Assembly (NCBI RefSeq): GCF_001712795.1
Contig: NZ_KV757586.1
Span: 1 to 64,000 of the forward strand
Reading direction: 5' to 3'
DNA length: 64,000 bases
Origin: Nostoc sp. KVJ20
Lineage (GTDB): Bacteria > Cyanobacteriota > Cyanobacteriia > Cyanobacteriales > Nostocaceae
This document shows, piece after piece, positions 52,301-61,023 of this stretch. Position 1 is the stretch's first letter; each line of letters starts with the position of its first letter. The notes below the pieces were generated by a model. That model was given only the letters and a program-made list of their open reading frames with translations. It was not told the DNA's origin and searched no databases. The position numbers and the translations under genes were made by a program.

Positions 52301-53955
52301 GAGATGCTGGTAGACTGCGGCAAATTCTCATGAACTTAATCAGTAACGCGATCAAGTTCACCAGCACTGGCGAAGTATTAGTACAAGCCGAATTGCGTGC
52401 GCTTTCTCCCACTACAGCCACAATCCATTTTGCCATCACAGATACAGGTCTTGGCGTTAGCCCGGAAGACCAACGCAAACTCTTTATGCCCTTTACCCAA
52501 GTGGATGCTTCTACCACTCGCAAGTATGGTGGTACCGGTTTGGGATTAGCCATCTGTAAACAACTTGTAACCTTGATGGGAGGAGTGATTGGGGTAGAAA
52601 GTCAGGTAGGAAAAGGATCTAAGTTTTGGTTTGAGGTGCTTTTTACCAAGCAAATTGAGCCTGTTTTGCCAAAATGCGATGGCTGTGCCAACGGACTTTT
52701 GCACAATCGCCGCTTGTTAATAGTAGATAACAACGCTACTAATTGCAAAATTATCCGCCATCAAGCTACTTATTGGGGAATGCAGGTAGATCAAGCTGAC
52801 AGTATTGCTGCGGCTCTCAAAGTTATTCAGAAAGCTTACGAGCAAGGGAAATCATATCATGTTGCCTTGATTGGTATGCAAATACCTCAAACAAATGGCA
52901 TGACAATAGAAGAACAAATTCAAGCCAATTCGGCAATTGCTGAGATCCCTTTGATTATGCTTGCCTCTACTAATCAACGGAAGGAAGTGCAGCAGGCACT
53001 AAATATTGGATTTGCTGCTTATTTGGTCAAACCCATTAAGCCATCACGACTCCTCAACACCATCATCACTATTTTAGAAACTCAGCCGGAATCAGGGCTA
53101 GATGCTACTGAAGAAATCCAGAGTACAGAGACTTCAGCTGTTCTTACTTCCTCTTCCTCTAACGCCGCTACTAAATCCAAGTTAAGAATTCTCTTAGCTG
53201 AAGATAATTTGGTGAATCAGAAAGTAGCCTTGAAACAACTCGATAGTTTGGGCTATAAAGCCGATGTTGTTGCTAATGGAAAGGAAGTTTTGCAGCAATT
53301 AGAAAAAATTCCTTACGATTTGATTTTAATGGATTGCCAAATGCCAATTCTTGATGGTTTAGAAACCACAAAAGAAATTCATCGTTGGCAAAAGGGCGAC
53401 TTTGCCTTGCGTCGTCGTCCGGTAGTGATTGCGATGACGGCCAATGCGATGAAAGAAGACGAACAAATGTGTCTCAATGCAGGTATGGATGACTATTTGA
53501 GTAAGCCAGTATTTAAAGATCAATTGGCTGCGACCTTAGAGCATTGGACAGGTGTGATCAGTTCACAACAAGAGGCAGTTGTGTATGAACAGACAGTTTC
53601 CACTGACCTAGTAATTGATTGGGAACACTTGCATCAGATATCGGGAAATGATCAAGAATTTGAATTAAATCTATTGCAAATATGCGTTGAAGATATTAAA
53701 CCCCGTTTAGAGATCATTAAAGTTGCGATCGCATCTCATAACTTTGGGCAAATAGTGCGAGAAGCTCATCACCTTAAAGGTGCTAGTGCCAATATTGGAG
53801 CCACAGCAATGTATATAGCCGCTGACAAACTAGAACAGCTAGCTGACTATCAAGAGCTTAGAGGCACTACTAATTTAGTCTTAGAATTAGAAGAATTTGT
53901 CAACTGCATTCAAGAATTTTTAATCAAAAACAACGTTTTCACAATTCAAAATTGA
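49312..53955 (+). CDS. Large hybrid sensor kinase: GAF-CHASE3-PAS-GAF-GAF-HisKA-HATPase-REC-REC-HPt
   Basis: 1547 residues. Order: GAF (about 5-160, [13 protein letters not shown]), TM1 (about 183-205), CHASE3 with periplasmic helices (about 215-350), TM2 (about 355-378), PAS (about 395-510), GAF (about 525-680), phytochrome-type GAF (about 700-860), HisKA with His895 ([14 protein letters not shown]), ATPase domain, first receiver, second receiver with Asp1341 (LILMDCQMP) and HPt with His1486 (AHHLKGAS). The first receiver has Gly1188 (VALIGMQIP) at the phosphorylation position and is presumably a dead adaptor. A full His-Asp-His relay to an outside regulator remains possible. The GAF before TM1 gives a cytoplasmic and a periplasmic input on one protein. 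Confidence 0.93.
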   Translation: MKAPLPDNEAKRIEMLLQYKILDTPPEAAFDDLTRLASYICQTPIALISLIDTNRQCFKSKVGMEALETHRDLAFCAHAILQPDILVVPDATDDERFATNPLVTSDPNIRFYAGVPLTNPEGYPLGTLCVIDYVPRELNPEQLEALRTLGRQVIKQLELRRNLASLVLVSKKDKQSQRVRKQFFQKIAAGFALASAILVVIGVVSYQNTRVSTNNRSIVKNTYQKLDSLEELLSYIKDAETRQSGYIVTGKQIYLKPYQAALANVDQEIAKLKSLTADQPEEQKQIATLESLITAKLTELKQIIDLRQNEGLEAALQVLLRNNEQNLMGDIRKTINEIENQERGRLQQQSQAKKIRRRNTIFALAIAISLSFIILAVVYYFIYREVIERKRTEETLNQERNFISAVLDTASALVTVLDSQGKIVRFNQACEQITGYSFDEVRDRYFWNVFLLPEEVESAKAVFEQLLTGTGFLENENHWVMKDGSRRLIAWSNTFLKDYEGSVEYIVGTGTDITDRKRAQQHLTVQYAATRVLAESATISEATRQILQGICESLAWDLGEIWMVDQQANVLRLLDIWCKASLEMQEFEALKWQTTFAPGIGLPGQVWASSEPVWIADIVKDINFSNFKIAGLHAAFGFPIRSGNKILGVITCFNREIQPLDEDLVKTMNSIGEQVGQFIQRKQAEEEIQRQNLRSQLFTEITLKIRQSLQIEEILQITVEEVQKILQTDRVLIYQLLPDESATTVIEAVVSGLPAIKEQSITPPYFQAEYLQQYYLQQYRQGRVLGLANLDLLEVEQSHLELMQQFGVKVNLVVPILVKEEVCGLLIVHQCDDSHHWSSFETHLLRQIADQVGIALAQAQLLAAETRQRQELEIARRQAELASQTKSAFLANISHEIRTPMNAVLGMTSLVLDTPLDAEQRDFIETIRSSGDALLSLINEILDLSKLEAGEMALETLDFDLSTCIEEVVELLAPSAHNKGLEIAAMIEHNVPTHLQGDAGRLRQILMNLISNAIKFTSTGEVLVQAELRALSPTTATIHFAITDTGLGVSPEDQRKLFMPFTQVDASTTRKYGGTGLGLAICKQLVTLMGGVIGVESQVGKGSKFWFEVLFTKQIEPVLPKCDGCANGLLHNRRLLIVDNNATNCKIIRHQATYWGMQVDQADSIAAALKVIQKAYEQGKSYHVALIGMQIPQTNGMTIEEQIQANSAIAEIPLIMLASTNQRKEVQQALNIGFAAYLVKPIKPSRLLNTIITILETQPESGLDATEEIQSTETSAVLTSSSSNAATKSKLRILLAEDNLVNQKVALKQLDSLGYKADVVANGKEVLQQLEKIPYDLILMDCQMPILDGLETTKEIHRWQKGDFALRRRPVVIAMTANAMKEDEQMCLNAGMDDYLSKPVFKDQLAATLEHWTGVISSQQEAVVYEQTVSTDLVIDWEHLHQISGNDQEFELNLLQICVEDIKPRLEIIKVAIASHNFGQIVREAHHLKGASANIGATAMYIAADKLEQLADYQELRGTTNLVLELEEFVNCIQEFLIKNNVFTIQN

Positions 53956-54098
53956 ACTGGGGATTGGGGACTGGGGAGTAGGGAGTAGGGAGTAGGGACT
54001 GGGGACTGGGAATCAATTCTTTCTTCTCTTTCTTCTCTTACTTTGCGTTCATCTCCCCCTGCTCCCCTGCTCCCCTGCCTCCCCTGCCTCCCCACTCC
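53956..54098. repeat. Heptamer repeat cluster
   Basis: (GGGGACT)n, (AGTAGGG)n and on the far side (CTGCTCCC/CTGCCTCC)n words fill the short gap between convergent genes. The repeat reaches the stop codon of the ligase gene. Confidence 0.7.
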
Positions 54099-55631
54099 CT
54101 ACTCCCCGATATTCAGCAATTTCGCCATAGCCAACCGTTGCAGTTTCCCAGTAGCACCACGAGGTAGTTGATCCAAAATGTGAACTTGCTTAGGAACTTT
54201 GAAGTCTGCCAGCATGGTTGAACAGTGAGCTAAAAGTTCTTTTTCGCCAACCTCTGCTTTCAAAACTACAGCAGCGTGGATATCTTCTCCTAAAGATTTG
54301 TGGGGGACAGCAAAGGCCAAAGCTTCGGCGACGGCGGGATGGCGCAGCAAGACATCATCCACTTCTAAGGGAGAAATTTTTTCCCCACCCCGGTTAATCA
54401 ATTCTTTAATGCGTCCAGTCAAGCGGAGGTAGCCTTCTGCATCCAGAGTACCCTGATCACCTGTGCGGAACCAACCATTTACAAAAGCTGTGGCGTTAGC
54501 TTCCGGGTTGTTTTCGTAGCCATCTATAACATTGGGCGCTTTTACCACCACCTCGCCCAAGCTTCCCTGAGATAATAGGTTGCCTTCGGAGTCCATAATA
54601 CCCACTTCTACACCAAAGCCATAACCTACAGTTCCTAGTTTCCGCACTTTTGGTGGTAGGGGATTGGTAGTCATTAAGTGAGATGCTTCAGTCATGCTGT
54701 AAGCTTCCACCACCGGAGTATTAAGAGTTGCCTCTAGCTGTTCAATGATAATTGGGGGCAAGGAAGCACTACTAGAGCGAATAAAACGAAAGCGGTTAGC
54801 TTTGACAATTTCTGGGTTGCGGCTAGCGCGGGCCAAAATTGTCTGGTGCATAGTTGGCGCTGCGGAATACCAGGTAGGTTTATAGGTATCTACCAGTTTC
54901 CAAAACTCCAGGGCATTAAAACCATTGGGACAAATTAGTGTACCGCCTGATGCCAGAGTTGCTAGTAAACAGCCCACCAATCCGTGAACATGGAACAGGG
55001 GCATTAGACAAAGTGTAGTGTCATCTGCTGTGAGTGAGTAAGCACCAATGAGGTTGTGGGCTGAAGCGATTAAGTTGCGATGACGAATTGGTACACGCTT
55101 GGGACGACTGGTGGTACCGCTAGTGTGGAGAATCATTGCTATATCATTGTCCCCAACCAAATTTTCCCAGTCCCCATTGCCCCTAATCCCCAGAGGGGGC
55201 CCCGAGTTCCCCAATCCCCAATCCCCAGTCCCCAGTTCAAAGCTTAATGTGCCATCAGTGTTTACCTTGGCATTAATCAGCATCATGTCGGGTGCGACAG
55301 CGGCAATGGCTGCTTCTGGATCTTCAGACAATGTAATCAGTGCTTTTGCCTGAGTATCTTCGTAGTAAAAGGCAAATTCATCTTGCTTGTATTTGGGATT
55401 TAGGGGTGCAGCAGTGCCACACAGAGAGGCAGCCAAAAAGGTAATAGCCATTGGTGAACCATTAGTCATAGCAATGGCTATGCGTTCACCCCGTTTCAAT
55501 CCAAAGCTGTTGAGTTGGGATACTAGTCCAACAACATTCTCGCGCAATTGCTTATAAGTTAGCGATCGCCCCCCAGGCGTAACAAGAGCTAGATGATCGT
55601 CTTCCCCTGCTAAAAGCTCAAATAAGTTCAT
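54099..55631 (-). CDS. Oxalate-CoA ligase-like AMP-forming acyl-CoA synthetase
   Basis: 510 residues, ANL superfamily. Signature LHTSGTTSRPKRVP (P-loop), LCLMPLFHVHGLVG, AYSMTEASHLMTTNPLPPKV, WFRTGDQGTLDAEGYLRLTGRIKELINRGGEKISPLEVD and the C-terminal lysine in GATGKLQR. The run of shared phrases with plant AAE3 (oxalyl-CoA synthetase) is long, including the HTSGTTSRPK context, so an oxalate or short dicarboxylate substrate is plausible but unproven. Residues about 135-158 (GTGDWGLGNSGPPLGIRG) are not family sequence; they are encoded by a GGGGATT/GGGGACT repeat that inserted in frame ahead of the P-loop. Possible entry point to oxalate degradation. Confidence 0.88.
   Translation of the reverse strand: MNLFELLAGEDDHLALVTPGGRSLTYKQLRENVVGLVSQLNSFGLKRGERIAIAMTNGSPMAITFLAASLCGTAAPLNPKYKQDEFAFYYEDTQAKALITLSEDPEAAIAAVAPDMMLINAKVNTDGTLSFELGTGDWGLGNSGPPLGIRGNGDWENLVGDNDIAMILHTSGTTSRPKRVPIRHRNLIASAHNLIGAYSLTADDTTLCLMPLFHVHGLVGCLLATLASGGTLICPNGFNALEFWKLVDTYKPTWYSAAPTMHQTILARASRNPEIVKANRFRFIRSSSASLPPIIIEQLEATLNTPVVEAYSMTEASHLMTTNPLPPKVRKLGTVGYGFGVEVGIMDSEGNLLSQGSLGEVVVKAPNVIDGYENNPEANATAFVNGWFRTGDQGTLDAEGYLRLTGRIKELINRGGEKISPLEVDDVLLRHPAVAEALAFAVPHKSLGEDIHAAVVLKAEVGEKELLAHCSTMLADFKVPKQVHILDQLPRGATGKLQRLAMAKLLNIGE
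55166..55241. repeat. Intragenic heptamer/hairpin repeat in the ligase gene
   Basis: CCCCAATCCCCAATCCCCAG-type words with a GGGGGCCCC core interrupt the ligase coding sequence and encode about 25 extra residues in frame. Same repeat type as at 46652-46715. Confidence 0.7.
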
Positions 55632-55904
55632 TAGTTTTTCCGGCCTGTCAACAGATGACTGATAGACCTGGATTTCTCACAAGTGAGAAATCCAGGTCGT
55701 GGGGAGGGTGGGAAGAATGAGGAGGAATTCAGAATGGGCGCTTATCCTGAGCGCAAAGTGCAACGCAGCGCCTCCCACACTCCCCACCCTTTTTACACCC
55801 CCCACACTCCCCACCCTATGAGTGAGAAATTCGGGATTGACATCCTTACTATACTATGGCTAAAGCTACAGTAAGGATGTTAATCAAACAAGTTTAATGC
55901 TTAA

Positions 55905-56192
55905 ATGACCCCGTTGCGATCGCTAAGGATTTATTTACTCAGCAACGGACATTACATCGAATCTGATCACAGTCCTAACTTTCCAAATATCCCTTTAACT
56001 CAAATTATTGCCGCTACAGTTAAACGAGCTTGGCAACTAGGAATTGTACAGGCTTTGGAGGAGTTTGAAGGGGCAATAAAAGTAGTTTTTGATAGAGAGT
56101 ACGTAAGCGTAGATCGCCGCAGGTATAGCTTTCTAATTAACTCTATCAAAAACTCGTCAGAGATAGGTTCTTCGGACATATATCCCATTTAA
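55905..56192 (+). pseudogene. C-terminal fragment of a Uma2-type gene
   Basis: 95 codons. LLSNGHYIESDHSPNFPNIP and LTQIIAATVKRAWQLGIVQALEEFE resemble the C-terminal third of Uma2/DUF820 proteins (compare the intact gene at 26435, which ends with a similar strand-helix pattern). The nuclease core with its acidic residues is missing. It may still be translated from ATG 55905, but is best read as a remnant. The preceding gap (55632-55904) has GAAATCC inverted words and no gene. Confidence 0.5.
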
Positions 56193-56202
56193 AAATAAAA
56201 AT

Positions 56203-56228
56203 ACCCTTCCTGAAAAGCGAGGAAGGGT
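56203..56228. terminator. Terminator hairpin
   Basis: ACCCTTCCT (56203-56211), 8-nt loop, AGGAAGGGT (56220-56228), followed on the plus side by a T-rich stretch (GGTTTTGGTTT) and on the minus side by TTTTTATTTTT. Fits both the Uma2 fragment and convergent mnmA. Confidence 0.8.
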
Positions 56229-56265
56229 GGTTTTGGTTTATGGCAAAATAGGGTAAGAGTTATTT

Positions 56266-57321
56266 TTAACTAAACTGTTCAATTATTCCACCACCTAATA
56301 CTTTATCGCCGTCGTACCACACCGCCGCTTGTCCGGGGGTGATGCTGATTTGGGGTTCATCAAACACCAAACGCACACGAGAGTTTTCCAACGGAATCAC
56401 TGTAACTGGTGTAGCTGTTGAACGATAGCGAATTTGCACTTGGGCATGAATTGGGGTGGATGGTTCAGCAATAGAAACCCAATTTACCCGATTTACAGTG
56501 CATTCTGGTTGAGTTACCTTGGTGCGATCGCCTACTACTACTTTATTATTTTCCGCATCTAATTCAATCACATACAACGGTTCGGCAGCAGCAATACCCA
56601 AGCCTTTGCGCTGGCCAATGGTGTAGTGATGGACACCATCATGCTGTCCCAAAATTTTGCCTGTGGTATCTACAATATCGCCTGTTTTGGGAGCTAAATA
56701 TTTATCCAAAAATGCCCGCATGGAACCGTTACTTTCCACTAAGCACAAGTCTTGACTTTCTGGCTTATCAGCAGTTTTCAGTCCGTATTCAGTTGCAATG
56801 CGGCGCGTCTCAGTTTTTTCTAGTTCACCCAGAGGAAATATAGTTGCTGCAAGTAAATCTTGAGACAAATCATAAAGAAAGTATGACTGATCTTTGTTAC
56901 GGTCAACAGCCCTTAATAACTGGTAACGTCCAGTTGCTTCGTCATAGCTAATTCGGGCATAATGACCAGTGGCAATGCGATCGCATCCCAATTCTTCACG
57001 AGCATACTGCACCATTGGCCCAAACTTCACTGTTTTATTGCACTGTGAGCAAGGCAAAGGCGTGATCCCAGCACTGTAACCAGTCACCAGGTAATCAACA
57101 ATATGTGTCTGAAAGAGATCCCGAATATCCACAATTTGATGGGGAACGCCCAATTGTTCACAGAGATCAGCCGCGTCGATCATACCTTCAGAGCAACATT
57201 GACCTTTGCCTTTCATTAGCCAAAGAGTCAAACCAATCACTTCATAGCCCTGATGGTGCAGGATAGCTGCGGCGGTGGAACTGTCAACGCCACCAGAAAG
57301 ACCAACGACGACTTTTTTCAT
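56266..57321 (-). CDS. mnmA: tRNA-specific 2-thiouridylase MnmA
   Basis: 351 residues from the start [20 protein letters not shown], preferred over an upstream ATG (57390) because the PP-loop motif normally lies at the very N-terminus. MnmA puts sulfur on U34 of tRNA-Lys, Glu and Gln, activating the base with ATP. PP-loop SGGVDSS (about 9-15), catalytic cysteines in [13 protein letters not shown] and SQDLCLV, D-G and GQRKGLGIA segments in the C-terminal domain. All present, so functional. Followed by a terminator. Sulfur-donor genes are not adjacent. Confidence 0.96.
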   Translation of the reverse strand: MKKVVVGLSGGVDSSTAAAILHHQGYEVIGLTLWLMKGKGQCCSEGMIDAADLCEQLGVPHQIVDIRDLFQTHIVDYLVTGYSAGITPLPCSQCNKTVKFGPMVQYAREELGCDRIATGHYARISYDEATGRYQLLRAVDRNKDQSYFLYDLSQDLLAATIFPLGELEKTETRRIATEYGLKTADKPESQDLCLVESNGSMRAFLDKYLAPKTGDIVDTTGKILGQHDGVHHYTIGQRKGLGIAAAEPLYVIELDAENNKVVVGDRTKVTQPECTVNRVNWVSIAEPSTPIHAQVQIRYRSTATPVTVIPLENSRVRLVFDEPQISITPGQAAVWYDGDKVLGGGIIEQFS

Positions 57322-57416
57322 ACAAAGCACGACACGATAGCTGCGTGGTTGTCCAATTGTAGCACACACTCTTAAAAGCCTTGCTACCAAAGCACTTCGG
57401 TTTTTAAGCCGTGGGT

Positions 57417-57452
57417 TTTCCCTATTCCCTATTCCCTATTCCCTATTCCCTC
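57417..57452. repeat. Heptamer repeat (CCCTATT)n
   Basis: About five tandem copies of CCCTATT upstream of mnmA in the divergent gap to the SPOR-type gene. Confidence 0.75.
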
Positions 57453-57580
57453 TGAAAGATGTATTCTTTGCCACGCAGATGAGCTAATTTTACGTTAACG
57501 CTATATAGTTGCTACAACGGTGAACTGATTAGTTCCTGATGGAAATTGCCTAAAAATACTTTGACTACTTTCTAACTACT

Positions 57581-58696
57581 ATGTCGAGAGAAATACCAAG
57601 TCAATTTATCCCATTTCAGATGCTACGCCGAAGTTCTGAGGGTTGGAAGCCCACGATCAGACTTCTTTCCTTATTAGTTCTACGGTGTACACATAAGTCT
57701 GAAACAGTTCACTCATCTGAGTTTAAGCGTAAGTTTTACCCCTCCCTAACCCTCCCCTTGGAAAGGGGAGGGAACTGTATTTTTAGTTTCCCCCCTTTCC
57801 AAGGGGGGATTAAGGGGGGTAGTTCGACTTGGGTGTACACCGTAGCCTTATTAGTGGGAGGATGGTTAGTGCTGATTCCCGATTTGACCCCAGCACAAGC
57901 ACAAATCCACAACAGCAACGTCTTACTGGCTCAAGAATTTGGTGAAACTTTACCGCCACCGCCAGTAATTCCCTTTGGTGAACAGCCATCACCGCAATTA
58001 CAACCAGTGCAGGAGTATCAATTTGAGCAGGATTTCCAGCCCTCTCAACCAGTACAAAACAATCAGTTGGAGCAGAATTTCCAGCCCTCCCAACCATTAC
58101 AAAACAATCAATTTGACCAGAACTTTCAGCCCTCTCAACCTGAACAGTTTAGTCAATATAACGAAAACTTTGAGCGCTACTTAGTTTACGTAGATGGTAG
58201 TGATTTCCAGACGCTACAAGAAATACGTCGGATTGAACCCACTGCTTATATTCGCCAGTATCAGGGAAGGAATGTAATTCAGGCAGGTGTTTTTAACAGA
58301 GTATCTAACGCCCAACAACGAGTGGGTGAGCTACAGTCACGAGGGATATATAGCGCCCGGATTATTAGCTTTGCTAACGGACAGGAAATAAATGCAGGTA
58401 ATAGAGGTTTTGTAGGCGATCGCAATCCTATAAGTTCTAATAGGCCAGTCTCTAGATATTATGTCGCTATTCCTGCCACTCCAGAACAGTTACCTGCGAT
58501 CGCAGCACAAATTAGGCAGAATCTAGCCCGATTTAGCCAGGATTTAGGCCGATCTGGCGGAGTCCTCGAAAGGACGCAACCACGAGGCCCACACGTAGCA
58601 ATAGGGCCTTTCTCTGATCGATTCCAAGCTGAGGAATGGAATAAATTTCTGCGAAATACAGGATATCGAAATGCCAGGGTTTACTACGGAAAGTGA
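57581..58696 (+). CDS. Exported SPOR-type protein with a MITE in its signal peptide
   Basis: 371 residues. The C-terminal two-thirds has two SPOR-like modules (about 200-270: RYLVYVDGSDFQTLQEI...GRNVIQAGVFNRVSNAQQRVGEL, and about 290-371: HVAIGPFSDRFQAEEWNKFL), which in other bacteria bind denuded peptidoglycan. Before them is a proline-rich region with three copies of a 16-residue NFQPSQP repeat (about 145-190). The signal peptide region holds a transposable element at 57679-57846. Removing it with one target duplication (177 bp, 59 codons) gives RLLSLLVGGWLVLIPDLTPA then QAQ, a normal signal peptide. In the present gene the element supplies WVYTVA, which rebuilds a hydrophobic core, so export may survive. 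Confidence 0.85.
   Translation: MSREIPSQFIPFQMLRRSSEGWKPTIRLLSLLVLRCTHKSETVHSSEFKRKFYPSLTLPLERGGNCIFSFPPFQGGIKGGSSTWVYTVALLVGGWLVLIPDLTPAQAQIHNSNVLLAQEFGETLPPPPVIPFGEQPSPQLQPVQEYQFEQDFQPSQPVQNNQLEQNFQPSQPLQNNQFDQNFQPSQPEQFSQYNENFERYLVYVDGSDFQTLQEIRRIEPTAYIRQYQGRNVIQAGVFNRVSNAQQRVGELQSRGIYSARIISFANGQEINAGNRGFVGDRNPISSNRPVSRYYVAIPATPEQLPAIAAQIRQNLARFSQDLGRSGGVLERTQPRGPHVAIGPFSDRFQAEEWNKFLRNTGYRNARVYYGK
57679..57846. mobile_element. MITE inserted in frame, 9-bp target duplication
   Basis: Termini TCTACGGTGTACACATAAG and, on the other strand, GCTACGGTGTACACCCAAG. The flanks CTTATTAGT (57670-57678 and 57847-57855) are a perfect 9-bp target duplication. Inside are C-run/G-run hairpins (CCCTCCCC, GGGGAGGG). 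It is an inverted relative of the element at 1479-1675. Element plus one duplication equals 177 bp, divisible by three, so the host frame stays open. Confidence 0.88.
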
Positions 58697-58784
58697 ATAA
58701 GCGCTGAGTGTTGAGTGCTGAGTTAAGAGTTAAAAGTTAAGAGTGAGAAATTAATACGAACTTGATAACTTAAGCTCAGAAGTC

Positions 58785-60350
58785 ATGACTCAGCACTCAG
58801 CACTGATAGAAGATAGGCAAGAACAAATTTCACAAGTAATAGTGACTGCTGGGCAGATGCGCGATATTGAAAAGCGGATCTTTGCAGCAGGAATGCCTGT
58901 AGTCGCTTTGATGGAAAAGGTGGCGGGATTAATTGCCCGTCGGATTCCAGAGGTTCTTTCAAATTTAAGGGGATCTCGTGTCGGAATTCTTGTCGGCCCC
59001 GGTCATAATGGTGGCGATGCTTTAGTAGTAGCCCGTGAATTACACTTTCACGGGCATGAGGTTTGGATTTATTCTCCTTTCTCTAAGCTCAAAGAATTAA
59101 CTTCGCAGCACTTGCAATATGCCCAGAGTTTGGGCATTCCAATTTATCAAACAATTGAGCAACTACCACATTCTGATTTGTTGATTGATGGGTTGTTTGG
59201 GTTTGGTTTAGAAAGAAACCTGACTGATCCCATCGCTTCTGCAATTAATCGGCTAAATGAATTGTCTGTGCCGATTTATAGCATCGATTTACCTTCGGGT
59301 TTACACACCGACACGGGCGAAGTATTGGGAACTGCCATTCGCGCCACTCACACATTTTGCTTGGGTTTATGGAAACTAGCTTTCTTCCAAGATCAGGCAT
59401 TGGAATATATCGGGAAAGCTGAGTTAATCGATTTTGATATTCCTTTAGTTGATGTAGAAGCTGTTCTGAAAGATGCACCCAGAATTAAACGGATTACACC
59501 AGCAACAGCACTTGCTACTTTACCTTTACCGCGTCCAGCAGTTACTCACAAATATAAGGAAGGACATTTACTACTGATTTGCGGTTCGCGGCGCTATGTA
59601 GGTGGGGCAATTTTAACTGGTTTGGGTGCTAGGGCAAGTGGTGTGGGAATGCTTTCCATTGCCGTACCAGAATCTTTAAAATCTCTTTTAGTGTCACACT
59701 TACCAGAAGCGCTAATTGTCGGTTGTCCAGAGACGGAAACCGGAGCCATCGCTCAATTGCAATTGCCAGAAAACACCAATCTGAGTTCCTTTAATGCGAT
59801 CGCTTGTGGCCCCGGTTTAACACGAGATGCTACTCCCATTGTGCAAGAAATCATAAAAAGCGAACGCCCTTTAATTCTCGATGCCGATGGTTTAAATATC
59901 CTGGCACAAATGGGAGCGATCGCCACATTAAAAAAACGCCAAGCAGTAACCGTACTCACACCGCACACTGGCGAATTTGAACGATTGTTTCCTGATGTCC
60001 CCGATGCCAAACATGACAGGGTAAAAGCAGTACAAAAAGCTGCCGTGCAAAGTCAGGCGATAGTGTTGTTGAAAGGGGCGAGAACTGCGATCGCCAACCC
60101 TCAAGGTGACGTTTGGATTGTTCCTGAAAGCACACCCGCCTTAGCCCGTGGCGGTAGCGGTGACGTGTTAACTGGGCTACTGGGTGGATTGTTAGCGCAA
60201 GCCGCAACTAAACAGATTCCCATAGAAAATATTGTCGCAACTGCTGCTTGGTGGCATTCGCAAGCAGGTATAGTAGCCGCCCAAGAGCGTACCGAATTGG
60301 GTGTAGATGCGTTTACATTGACACAATATTTGATGAAAGCCCTAACTTAG
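58785..60350 (+). CDS. nnr: Bifunctional NAD(P)H-hydrate epimerase / ADP-dependent dehydratase
   Basis: 521 residues, fusion of two metabolite-repair enzymes. The N-terminal epimerase (about 1-225: GQMRDIEKRIFAAGMPVVAL, VGPGHNGGDALVVARELHFHG, DGLFGFGLER, SIDLPSGLHTDTGE) interconverts R- and S-NAD(P)HX. The C-terminal YjeF-C dehydratase (about 240-520: HKYKEGHLLLICGSRRYVGG, ACGPGLTRD, LDADGLNIL, LTPHTGEFERLF, LARGGSGDVLTGLLGGLLAQ) converts S-NAD(P)HX to NAD(P)H with ADP. All ligand motifs intact. Cytoplasmic. Ends just before the RAYT inverted repeat, with only 2 bp spacing. Confidence 0.96.
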   Translation: MTQHSALIEDRQEQISQVIVTAGQMRDIEKRIFAAGMPVVALMEKVAGLIARRIPEVLSNLRGSRVGILVGPGHNGGDALVVARELHFHGHEVWIYSPFSKLKELTSQHLQYAQSLGIPIYQTIEQLPHSDLLIDGLFGFGLERNLTDPIASAINRLNELSVPIYSIDLPSGLHTDTGEVLGTAIRATHTFCLGLWKLAFFQDQALEYIGKAELIDFDIPLVDVEAVLKDAPRIKRITPATALATLPLPRPAVTHKYKEGHLLLICGSRRYVGGAILTGLGARASGVGMLSIAVPESLKSLLVSHLPEALIVGCPETETGAIAQLQLPENTNLSSFNAIACGPGLTRDATPIVQEIIKSERPLILDADGLNILAQMGAIATLKKRQAVTVLTPHTGEFERLFPDVPDAKHDRVKAVQKAAVQSQAIVLLKGARTAIANPQGDVWIVPESTPALARGGSGDVLTGLLGGLLAQAATKQIPIENIVATAAWWHSQAGIVAAQERTELGVDAFTLTQYLMKALT

Positions 60351-60352
60351 TC

Positions 60353-60407
60353 AAATCCCTCGTTCCCAGTCTCCGACTGGGAATGCCATCCTAGAGGCTC
60401 CGCCTCC
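60353..60407. repeat. Left inverted repeat of RAYT unit
   Basis: Holds CGTTCCCAGTCTCCGACTGG, itself a hairpin, then GGCTCCGCCTCC. Its reverse complement is at 60961-61020, on the far side of the transposase gene. Confidence 0.8.
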
Positions 60408-60421
60408 AATTAAATAAAATC

Positions 60422-60955
60422 ATGGGACGCAGTCGCTACCACGTATTAGGAACCCAGCCACACTTCCTCACTTGCACAGTTATAAATTGGATACCACTAT
60501 TCGGCAAAGTTGAATTTACACAAATTATTTTAGATTCCCTAAATTTTCTGCAACGTCAGCAGCGTTTAACTTTGTACGGCTACGTAATTATGGAAAATCA
60601 TCTCCATGTAATCGCCTCTGCCAGCAGTTTATCTAAAGAAATAGGAAATTTTAAATCATTCACGGCTCGCTCTATTATTGACTTACTTGAGAAAAATAAT
60701 TCTAACTACATACTTAATCAGCTTGAGCTTTATAAATTAAAACACAAGACAAAACAAGAATATCAGCTTTGGCAAGAAGGTTTTCATCCGCAGGTGATTC
60801 TAGATGAGGAAATGTTTAGACAAAAGTTAGATTATATTCACAACAATCCAGTCAGGCGTGGTTATGTGGATGATCCCGCGCATTGGCGGTATTCTAGTTA
60901 CCGGAATTACATTGGGGAACTAGGTTTATTACAGGTAGAGTTGATTGATGTGTGA
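60422..60955 (+). CDS. REP-associated tyrosine transposase (RAYT, Y1_Tnp family)
   Basis: 177 residues. Begins MGRSRYHVLGTQPHFLTCTV, then GYVIMENHLHVIASA with the metal-binding His-x-His (HLH), and ends with LDYIHNNPVRRGYVDDPAHW, where the Tyr of DYIHNNP is the catalytic residue. The helix WQEGFHPQVILDEEMFRQK is also typical. RAYTs are single-copy or few-copy IS200/IS605-like enzymes tied to short palindromic REP sequences. Here inverted copies of a hairpin repeat flank the gene, consistent with the enzyme's own REPs. No second protein, no target duplication required. Intact, so possibly active. Confidence 0.92.
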   Translation: MGRSRYHVLGTQPHFLTCTVINWIPLFGKVEFTQIILDSLNFLQRQQRLTLYGYVIMENHLHVIASASSLSKEIGNFKSFTARSIIDLLEKNNSNYILNQLELYKLKHKTKQEYQLWQEGFHPQVILDEEMFRQKLDYIHNNPVRRGYVDDPAHWRYSSYRNYIGELGLLQVELIDV

Positions 60956-60956
60956 G

Positions 60957-61020
60957 GGAAGGCGGAGCCTTTAGGATTGCATTCCCAGTCGGAGACTGGG
61001 AACGAGGGAACGAGGGATTT
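60957..61020. repeat. Right inverted repeat of RAYT unit
   Basis: GGAAGGCGGAGCC, then CATTCCCAGTCGGAGACTGG and AACGAGGGAACGAGGGATTT. Mirrors the left repeat at 60353-60407 and abuts the stop codon of larC. Confidence 0.8.
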
Positions 61021-61023
61021 GTA

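Noticed and set aside
55683..55874. 63-codon frame between the ligase and the Uma2 fragment
   Set aside because: CACACTCCCC-type repeat DNA, His/Pro-rich artefact without start signals.
57322..57390. Longer mnmA with 23 additional residues
   Set aside because: PP-loop proteins of this family start directly with [11 protein letters not shown]; the extension is not conserved-looking.
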